Assembly (NCBI GenBank): GCA_032717465.1
Contig: CM064683.1
Coordinates: 40,444,497-40,508,496, forward strand
From: Coenobita brevimanus
Taxonomy: Eukaryota > Arthropoda > Malacostraca > Decapoda > Coenobitidae
Length of the DNA stretch: 64,000 nucleotides
Direction of reading: 5' to 3'
Below the pieces are notes generated by a model. The model was not told the origin of the DNA. It saw only the letters and a list, made by a program, of their open reading frames with translations, and did not search any database. This document shows, piece after piece, positions 56,401 through 64,000 of the stretch. A program made the translations under genes and the position numbers. Every line of letters starts with the position of its first letter. Position 1 is the stretch's first letter.

Positions 56401-56789
56401 CCCATTTTTTCTTTAATTATTTCATTTTATCGTCAAGCTGCACTTTTCAGTGCGAGAATCTCTTTTATGTTTGTCATTTTCTTTTTCTCATTGTCTCTTC
56501 ATTCTTCTCGCCTCCCGTCTCCTTCCTTTTCTTTCCCTGTCTTTTCTTTTTCTTAGTCATTTTTCTTTTAGTTACGTTCTCCATTTTCAACAGCCCCCCC
56601 CCTCCTCTCTCTCTCTCTCTCTCTCTCCATTTCCTGTACATCATTGTCTACCCTTCTTATTTCTGTTTTCCTTTCTTCCATTCTCCACTATGTTACGGCA
56701 TTACAAGCTGCAAGACTCTCAGTAGGGGAGATGATATAACGATAAATAAAGGTAATGTGTTTTCTTTCATGAAGCGTCAATATAGAGAC

Positions 56790-57217
56790 GATTTAATTTT
56801 AGTTTTAAACAAGTTTGACATAGCTATAGAAACTTGTTCAGAATAGTGAATGATACTGTTATCAGTATAGTAGGATGAATCTCTAATGCAAGAGATACAA
56901 CGCTAATATGTGGTCCATTTATTTAATCATACGCGTCGTGTAATAATAGAATAAACTACCAGCAACAGTGATTAGTACAATAACTGTAGATATATTACAA
57001 ATTTAGCATGATAATTACTAGGAGAACGTAGTCAGTAAATAACTGAGTTTATTTCCAGGCTGACGTGTATCGTGACGACAGTGAGACGAGTACAGTCAGC
57101 CTCGTCTTCGCGGTACTCCACTTTGCCGGCTCCGTTTTTTCCTGGGTGAGTAAACCATCACAAAATACTCTTGTCTGAGCAGTATTTGGGATAACAATGG
57201 TTGTTGATAATTCAGCT
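56790..57217 (+). repeat. Dispersed repeat family C, copy 2
   Basis: Reverse-complement partner of 2247-2665. It ends in GATAATTCAGCT directly before a run of 18 A (57218-57235), as expected of a retroposed sequence. The first 60 bp are open in one frame (ending FDIAIETCSE), weakly matched in the other copy, so it may be the 3' end of an unrecognised retroelement. Confidence 0.65.
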
Positions 57218-57640
57218 AAAAAAAAAAAAAAAAAAAAACACTACCAGCTTACTCCACACTACAACCCTCATCATTGCCATTACCACCACCACCATCAACA
57301 TCACCATCAACATTCTGAGAATCGTATTATCATCATCAACAACACCATTATCCGTACAACATACAATATTTTCAATGTTTTTAACTCATAACTGCCATCA
57401 TTATTATATCTACTATCATCATTATCATCATCATCATCATTATCATAATCATCATCACTACTACAATCATTATCAGCTACTTAGATCTGGATATACTACA
57501 TATTACAGCATCACAAACTACAAGAGAGGTATGAGGTGAGGTGAAGTAAGGTGGAGCGGCCTGGGACTCTACTACTGGTGTACCGCGTTCAGTCCCACAT
57601 CCACTGCTTCCTCCTTTTCTTTTCCTTATCATTTCTGTTC

Positions 57641-58192
57641 TCGTAATCTCTACACAGGAGTCTGGACAGCCATTGTATTCTCTCCCTTTCTTTCTTCTTC
57701 CTTCCAAAGGCTTTATCGCCTTGGCGCCATTCCTATATTTCTTCACTAATTCGCCAAGTTCTCTCGCTCCTTCGACAATTTCATGGCACGACGCAGGTCC
57801 GTGCTCAACGAACGACCATGTTTAAACTCTACCCTTCTGTTGCTGTGTCTGGAGCTCTGCCAATCCATGTTTCAGTGGGACAGTGTAAGGATGGTTGTGA
57901 ACACGATGATGATGATGATGATCATGATGATGGTGAGTGGAAGTGCGATCCATTTTTACTTGTCATTCTGATGAGACAACCTTCCGAAATACTTTAATTT
58001 CCATTATGATATTTCTGGATCCTACTTCTCTCTTTCTCTTTCTCTCTCTCAGTACACAGATCAAAGCCATAACAAGGGGCGTAGCGAAGGGGGGGTGCGG
58101 AGAAGGCTGCCTCTCCCCCCCACTTGAGGGTCTTGAAATCGTATGAGGCTAAAAAAATAATAAATCTTTAAACACAAATAGATAAATAAATC

Positions 58193-58257
<65 letters not shown>

Positions 58258-58526
58258 TCGTAGTGAGTCAGCGTCATGCAGACATAATTTTAGGTCGGTT
58301 CTCAAAGAGAAAAGCAAGAACACTGAATCTCCTTTTATGAATATACATTACTGTCATGGCATGGAAAATTCCTGAGAGTATATATATATATATATATATA
58401 TAACTAGAATTGGTGTTTTTTTATTTTGGTTGGTAAAGCGGTTATAGAGTACCAGTATAAATGAAACTATATTTATTTGTCTGAGTGCGACAGTATCTTA
58501 TGTTTTTGTTAATCAGTGTTTCCTTC
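57641..58526. other. Unassigned stretch with (GA)n and (AT)n runs
   Basis: No gene recognised. A GA run at about 58197-58254, an ATG/ATGATG run near 57906-57930, a G run and C run near 58089 and 58115, and AT repeats at 58379-58402. Confidence 0.5.
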
Positions 58527-59413
58527 TATACCTCATACCAATTAATCTGGCCAGGCATGTATGGCAACACTGTTCCCGCCGAGATGCTGATTGGCTGGAG
58601 GTGTTTGTTCGATTTCATTGTTGCTTAAACCAATACTCTATTATCAGATGTGACACTGAGTTTGTCGACAATACAAATGTCAAAAGCAACAAGAAATCCG
58701 TTATATACTTAACAACAATGAAATTTTTCGTAGGAAGATAGAGATATGAGTCAACAAAGTATTATTATAGTCCAAGTCAAGGTCAGCATTCGGCCAATTC
58801 CTGTATATCTCCCACACTCCGTAATATGACATAATTAAGGAAACCTGCTTAATCTAAGCGTTGGTATAACACATTTAAATTTTAAGATCAGTCCGCACTG
58901 TGATAATAGAGGAGATATAATGGAAGTGTTTTCCTTTAGCCTACTTTGATTTTCAAATTTTTTTCAAATCTCCCTCCCCGCAGAACTCGTCTTTTCATTA
59001 GAATTTTTAATTATTCAGAGTTGTGGCAAGATGTAAGGGTGCGGACTGATCTTAAAATTTAAATGTGTTATACCAACGCTTAGATTAAGCAGGTTTCCTT
59101 AATTTTCTGTTCTATTACGGAGTGTGGGAGATTTAAAGGAATTGTTCGAATGCTGACCTTGACTTGGACTATAATAATACTTTGTTGACTCATATCTCTA
59201 TCATCCTACGAAAATTTTATTGATAAGTATATAACGGATTTCCTATTGCTTCTTTACGATTGTATTGTCGACAAACTCAGTGTCGCATCTGATAATAAAG
59301 AGAGTATCAGTTTAAGCAACAACAAAATCGAACTAACACCCCCAGGCAATCAGCATCTCGGCGGGAACAGTGTTGCCATACATGCCTGGCCAGATTAATT
59401 GGTATGAGGTATA
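58527..59413. mobile_element. Foldback MITE with arms of about 370 bp
   Basis: 887 bp. The left arm (58527-58899) begins TATACCTCATACCAATTAAT and the right arm (59043-59413) is its near-exact inverse. The termini fit a TA duplication (TA then TACCTCATACC). The centre (58900-59042) has no frame. No coding capacity. Both arms share AATCTGGCCAGGCATGTATG and AACACTGTTCCCGCCGAGAT near the outer end. It could extrude as a cruciform. Superfamily not assignable from the ends alone. Confidence 0.85.
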
Positions 59414-59518
59414 GTTAAATTAATCAGAACTATGATTTCTTAAGCAATACTCTGTTCAAAGTATGAAAACGGTCAGCTCGAATGAGTGCTAGAGCGTTTA
59501 TTACCAGTGATCAATATG

Positions 59519-59586
<68 letters not shown>

Positions 59587-59742
59587 TTTTTTTCTTAGAA
59601 CAGTTTATTAAAAATAGCAGACAAGTCTAAGTAGTTTAGCATATTTTAAAGGCTTACCATTTTAGTTTAACCAAGTAGGTAGAATTTCAATGCATGGCAC
59701 ATCTATAATTATAGACGATATATGGACTATGGATGATGTATA
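59414..59742. other. Unassigned spacer with (GA)n microsatellite
   Basis: A GA run of about 60 bp at 59522-59581; otherwise AT-rich sequence without recognised features. Confidence 0.5.
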
Positions 59743-60360
59743 AATGAATGGGAAGCAGGAAAGGCGAACGGACTAGAATATTTGACAATATGGCAGACAG
59801 GCTTATCACTGTATTTTTTTATGAATGTCACTCCAGTTACTTAGATATGCTCACAATTATTGTCTGTACTAAGTACAGAGACATTTTCATCTCTCATGTT
59901 TCTCAGTGATGGCAAGGCGCGAGGAATGACCTGCAACGCAATGCAAGGGTTAGGATCTACTACTATTTTTTTTTTTCATGTGTTCCAAAGGTTAACCAGT
60001 GTTTTCCATTTTTCCCCTTCCCTCTCAGTTCTCTCACTGCATCCGTGTTAATAAAATTCTTCCCTCATTTCATGTCTTTTCATTCACTGGCATATCACTC
60101 TGAATCAAAACAACCATTCCTTTATTCTCAAGTAGCCTTCATTTAGTAGACCTTGCTGCACACAGACACTGGCATTTTATTGGGTAAATATCCATGATAC
60201 TACACTAAAAATATGTAAACAGCAAGTGTAATAATGTTTATATATAATTCTGAAAATGTATTTTTTCTATTCGCACCGGGCCGGGGACATGATGGGTGAG
60301 GTGCGAGACTACAAATTAATAGACGCTGGACTAGATCGCAGACTTGTAGTTGCTTTACTT

Positions 60361-60544
60361 TATTAATAAAAATCTTGTGGAATTAGACGCTTAAATACAG
60401 CTTCCGTTGTATTAAATTTGGGGTGGCTGGATAGCTCAGTCGGTAAGCTGCTGTATCCACGTACTTACCAGCGCTGGTTCGAATCCTCACAGTTTCTAAT
60501 TTATTAATAAAAATGTTGCAGAATTAGACGCTTAAATATACCTT
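60361..60544 (+). repeat. tRNA-like segment between direct repeats, copy 2
   Basis: Same arrangement as 36760-36960. The tRNA-like part is 60420-60489 with TAGCTCAGTCGG and GGTTCGAATCC unchanged. The right direct repeat is split by the SINE at 60545. Confidence 0.75.
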
Positions 60545-60781
60545 GGAGAAGAGATAACGTAAGTTGGAGCGGCCTGGGACTCTGCTATCACTGTACCGAG
60601 TTCGATCCTTTTGGTTAGTACTTGGATGGGTGACCGCCTGGGAACACCAGATGCTGTTGGCATCCCTACGTCAAGTGGGGTTGGTGGAGGATTAGTGCCC
60701 CTCCCTGTAAAACAATTAACTCTAAGCCCTTGGCCACCCCGTCTGGGATACATGGCGTCTGGCAATGAATGAATGAATGAA
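60545..60781 (+). mobile_element. Complete SINE: tRNA-like head, 5S-derived body, LINE-type tail
   Basis: 237 bp flanked by the 11-bp duplication AAATATACCTT (60534-60544 and 60782-60792). The head has GTAAGTTGGAGCGGCCTGGG (box-A-like) and GAGTTCGATCC (box-B-like). The middle (60611-60661) reads TTGGTTAGTACTTGGATGGG, TGACCGCCTGGGAACACC and TGCTGTTGGC, clearly the 3' half of 5S rRNA. The tail has TTGGCCACCCCGTCTGGGAT, GGCGTCTGGCAAT and a GAAT repeat, matching the end of the LINE at 53345-53415. The other copy of the block (36934-36960) is the unoccupied site. Transcription would be by RNA polymerase III from the internal promoter. Confidence 0.92.
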
Positions 60782-60857
60782 AAATATACCTTTCGTTGTA
60801 TTAAATTTTGGTGCCAGAGTGGCACTTGCTGACCCATCATTGGCCATCTGGCCGTGC

Positions 60858-61298
60858 GGGTGGGACTTGCTGACCTGTGACTGGTCTATGACTGTCTGGG
60901 TGGGACTTGCTGACCTGTGACTGGTCTATGACCGTCTGGATGGGACTTGCTGACCTGTGACTGGTCTATGACCGTCTGGGTGGGACTTGCTGACCTGTGA
61001 CTGGTCTATGACCGTCTGGGTGGGACTTGCTGACCTGTGACTGGTCTATGACCGTCTGGATGGGACTTGCTGACCTGTGACTGGACTATGACCGTCTGGG
61101 TGGGACGCTGCTGACCTGTGACTGGTCTATGACCGTCTGGGTGGGACGCTGCTGACCTGTGACTGGTCTATGACCGTCTGGGTGGGACGCTGCTGACCTG
61201 TGACTGGTCTATGACCGTCTGGGTGGGACGCTGCTGACCTGTGACTGGTCTATGACCGTCTGGGTGGGACGCTGCTGGCCTGTGACTGGTCTATGACC
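60858..61298 (+). repeat. 40-bp minisatellite, 11 units
   Basis: Same unit as 36991-37632. The last units carry GGGACGCTGCTG instead of GGGACTTGCTG or GGGACGTTGCTG, so unit variants have spread separately in each copy. Confidence 0.95.
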
Positions 61299-61309
61299 AC
61301 TGTAATTCA

Positions 61310-61815
61310 AACGTAAACACACTGGAACTGAATTGGAATTGATTAATAAAACAATGAATTGGAATTGAATTAGAATTGATTAATACAATTGTGAACTGGA
61401 ATTGAATTGGAAATGATAAAAATCTAAATATAAAATTAATTGAATTTGACTCGTTATCAATGAACTGATACGAACTGATGACTGAATTGATAAAATAATT
61501 TTTTTTTTCTGTATTATGGAAATTCATTATTGCACAATAATTAACTTACTCAAATAAACAGTTAAATATACAGTTAGCTATAACAAAAAATTTATAAAAA
61601 TATCAAATGAAGTATCCGTTAGATTAATGTTACTGGGTAGATTAAAATTGATTTTGAATTGAAAACATTTTAACTGAATGAAATATCGACCATAATGAAA
61701 TGAATTGAATTGAATTGAAGATTTCTTTTTTTACGAATGAATTGAATTGAATTGGAACTGATTAAGTCAAATTTTATTCTGAACTGGAATTGAAATGACA
61801 AAAATGAATTGACCC
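61310..61815 (+). repeat. Decayed AATTG-type tract, copy 2
   Basis: GAATTGGAATTG and relatives with the same AT-rich interruptions as 37640-38105. Confidence 0.8.
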
Positions 61816-63665
61816 CAGCCCTGGCCACCACAGCCATCCAAACCCTACAGCCAAACAGCATCCTTCAAGAACCACCAGTAGATAGACTCCCCTCAGAATA
61901 TTCCCTACCCTGAGAGACACGAGTACACCCAGCCAGACTGTGATTCGGCCACCACCCTTCACTGCTACAGTACCAACAATAAATACAACTTACACTGCAA
62001 TGCACACCACCACATCACAAAACACCACACACTCACCACGTGCACCACAATATCACAACAGCCACACCTTCAACATAACCTTAACAAAAGACCACTGGCA
62101 GTCTCCCATCCCCTGCTGTCCACTGGGTTCACGAGATGGGAAACTAGAACAAATGTGAAATCCACTAATTATTCTGTACCCATTACCATACCTTACTCAC
62201 CACCATACTTTACCACTTAGGTCATAGCTCATTTTATTAATGAAATTATTACTTCCACGTAAGCATGGCATTGTTGTTGCCGCAGCCATATCGCCCACCA
62301 GTACTGCCACCCTGCCCCATCATCCACCAGCATCTCTGCTTCTCCCCGTGACAATCAAAGGGGCAAGAACTGAATGAAGGCAATGGGCTGAGATGGTGGT
62401 GGCCGGTAAGGCAATGGGTGTGATGGTCCTGAAGTGGCCTGCATGAACTGAAGTGGCCTGAATAGACTAAAATGACTTGAATGGACTGAAATGAATGGAC
62501 TGAAATAGTATGAATAAGCTAGCAGCCTAAATGGTTCTAAAATGACCTGAACTGACCTGATTAGTTTTGACTGGACTTGAATAGTCTTTAAATCTCCATG
62601 ATGACCTGAATGGACTGGAGTCGACCTGAATGGATGTAAAGGATGTGAGTAAACCTGGTGTGAATGAACGGGGACTGACATGACTGGGCCATGGACGTGG
62701 GTGGCGTCAAGTAGCCTGGTGAAAAAGACACGTAAATAGACGGAGGGCTGGGTTGTACAGTGTTCCTTGCATGGACTGGTGACATGATTAGGGCTATAAA
62801 CAAAAGGATCATTGAACACAACTATGACATGAGCAGATTCAACGTAAGCAATGCTGTTGTCAAATATTGCAGTGATACTAGCAACTTTATTCAAGACAAT
62901 GGAAATTTTGTGTTAGCCAAACCCTTGGTACGCCTGGTCAACTAGCGGACAACCTATTCAGCTTCTTTGACGTAAAGAATGTTGTCACAACTCTGGCCTA
63001 CATTACTGAAGGCGATCATTGTGTCAGTACACTTGAAGTCGCGGGTTCGACACCCGGGCCGACCACTGGTAGGGTGTTTTTACCCCAGTCGGTTGGCACC
63101 TGGAAGTGAAACAGGGACCTGGATTTGTAAAGCGACGGCTGCGTGGTGTAGTGTGTTGGAATGTTTAGGTGCTTTCCTTGTCAGTCACGCAGCTCCCAAC
63201 TTTCTTCCATTTTAGTATGACATACAGAGTTTGCGTGAATATCATTATATCTCATGTATTCCACGAGGAAAAGCTAAAATGACGACGTCCCCACAAGCGA
63301 ATTATTTCAAGCAAATAATCACCACACACCAATACCTGGTAGGGTGGGAGAGGGTGCGGTGAGTTTTTGTTGAAGGATGATTTGTGTTGTGACAGTGAGG
63401 TGCATGAGGTTAGTGTGTTGTGGTGTGGGTGGCTGCATTGCGGTGTGGGCATAGTGGATTGTTTGTCAGTTGTATGTTGGGTTGGTATTGTAGCAGGGAA
63501 GGGTGAGGGCCACATCGTAGTCTGTCTAAGTGCCCTGGTGTCTCTCTGGGTAGGGTAGGATCTGAGGGGTGGATGTCTGATGGTGGTTCAGGAAAGATGT
63601 ACGGTAGTTTGGCGGCAGGTTTTCCATGGATGTGGTGGCTGTGTGTTTTTGTAACTTACCGGGTA
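61815..63665. repeat. Long inverted repeat, copy 2
   Basis: Left arm about 61815-62100, right arm about 63350-63665 in inverted orientation, as in copy 1. The spacer holds a TGGACTGAA-like tract (62440-62660), about 300 bp not present in copy 1 (around 62680-62990) and a SINE-like segment (63030-63200). Confidence 0.75.
63028..63200 (+). repeat. SINE-like segment, copy 2
   Basis: Box-B-like GGGTTCGACACCC at about 63043-63055, then GGGCCGACCACTGGTAGGG, GTCGGTTGGCACCTGG and CACGCAGCTCCC. Collinear with 38927-39095. A box A is not clear. Confidence 0.6.
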
Positions 63666-63724
63666 TGTGTTTGTGAAGTGTAATGTTGGGTGGAGGAGTA
63701 GGGTTACTACGGAGGCATTCTGTA

Positions 63725-63769
<45 letters not shown>

Positions 63770-64000
63770 TTTGTGTGTCGTTGAGGATACAATATAATGG
63801 TATATGGATGGGATGGATGATGAGATGAAGCAATGAATTGTGTCTCTCTTACACTGCTGTGATCTCCTGCTGGAATAAAATACAAAGTTCTTTAACTTCA
63901 TCATTAACTATAGTTGCCTTGAATATTTCAAACTGCGTAAATATCTATGGAGTATAGTTATCTGACATCAGCCGAAATTCGATGTTAAGTAGCTCTTTTG

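Larger units (their letters stand above)
50610..57640 (+). repeat. Satellite-like array of tRNA-like/polypyrimidine and ATC units
   Basis: Type-A heads of the form ACAAGAGAGGTAGGAGGCGA then GAAGTAAGGTGGAGCGGCCTGG occur at about 50742, 51137, 51789, 52241 (weak), 52776, 54032, 54392, 55372, 56090, 56336 and 57546. Each is followed by 150-400 bp of T/C-rich sequence. Type-B units (starting TATTATCATC-GTACTAAC, full of CATCATC/ACCACC, ending TAGATCAAAGCCACCACT then TACATCACAAGCTACAAGAG) lie near 51510, 53690, 54880, 55820 and 57260. A-A spacing is about 250-400 bp and A-B-A spacing about 650-720. It is interrupted by a LINE fragment (52884-53415) and repeat family C (56790-57217). Confidence 0.8.
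59743..64000 (+). repeat. Large duplicated block, copy 2 (runs off window)
   Basis: Collinear with 36132-39880. It differs by a SINE insertion (60545-60781), fewer minisatellite units (11 against 16), a longer spacer between the inverted arms (62100-63350), and an expanded TG run at 63728-63766. The part 59860-60540 is almost identical to 36265-36940. Similarity still holds at the window edge. Confidence 0.88.

Noticed and set aside
56385..56846. 153-codon frame ending in a charged segment
   Set aside because: Most of it is T/C-rich array sequence; only the last 20 or so codons overlap repeat family C, with weak conservation in the other copy.
60611..60661. Possible 5S rRNA gene
   Set aside because: Only the 3' half of 5S is present, joined to a tRNA-like head and a LINE tail with target duplications, so it is part of a SINE.

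Overview
This is a repeat-dominated stretch of an animal nuclear genome. I recognise no host protein-coding gene, no rRNA gene and no functional tRNA gene. The very dense di-, tri- and tetranucleotide microsatellites, the Penelope-like element, the Jockey-like LINEs, the Tc1-like foldback element and a Gypsy element with a baculovirus-F-type envelope gene all point to an arthropod. A decapod crustacean is my best guess; this is inferred from repeat character, not from a marker gene.

Layout, left to right. 1-1195: 3' half of a Penelope-like element (RT tail plus GIY-YIG endonuclease). 1230-2226: Tc1-like foldback element in a TA microsatellite. 2247-6400: dispersed repeats and microsatellites. 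6480-7510: decayed LINE 'Jk-1'. 8575-14160: pyrimidine-rich minisatellite split by two LINEs lying tail to tail, Jk-1 (+, 9733-11178) and Jk-2 (-, 11181-13920). 17062-26696: a complete Gypsy-class LTR element on the minus strand, with 532-bp LTRs that look identical, gag, pol and an intact 576-codon env. 26697-32281: mostly unassigned sequence, microsatellites and a tRNA-derived SINE fragment. 32282-34325: second Jk-2 copy. 36132-39880 and 59743-64000: two copies of a block of about 4 kb holding a tRNA-like segment, a 40-bp minisatellite, an AATTG-rich tract and a long inverted repeat. 40303-41293: homogeneous 67-bp satellite. 42480-43384 and 50610-57640 (with an outlier at 34400-35560): a satellite-like array alternating tRNA-like/polypyrimidine units with ATC-rich units. 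It is split by a gene-less relative of the Gypsy element (43385-46959) and a third Jk-1 copy (46960-50605), which itself carries a TIR transposon (47320-48502). 58527-59413: a foldback MITE. 60545-60781: a complete tRNA/5S-hybrid SINE with an 11-bp target duplication, whose empty site is preserved in the other copy of the block.

How the parts relate. The SINE shares its 3' tail with a LINE fragment at 52884-53415, so donor and parasite machinery both appear here. The Gypsy element and its coding-free relative share LTR, primer-binding site, leader, 3' region and a pol-env junction motif, which suggests an autonomous/non-autonomous pair. Identical LTRs argue for recent Gypsy activity, although gag-pol contains about nine apparent single-base frameshifts. 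Nesting gives a relative order of events: array, then LTR derivative, then Jk-1 copy 3, then TIR element.
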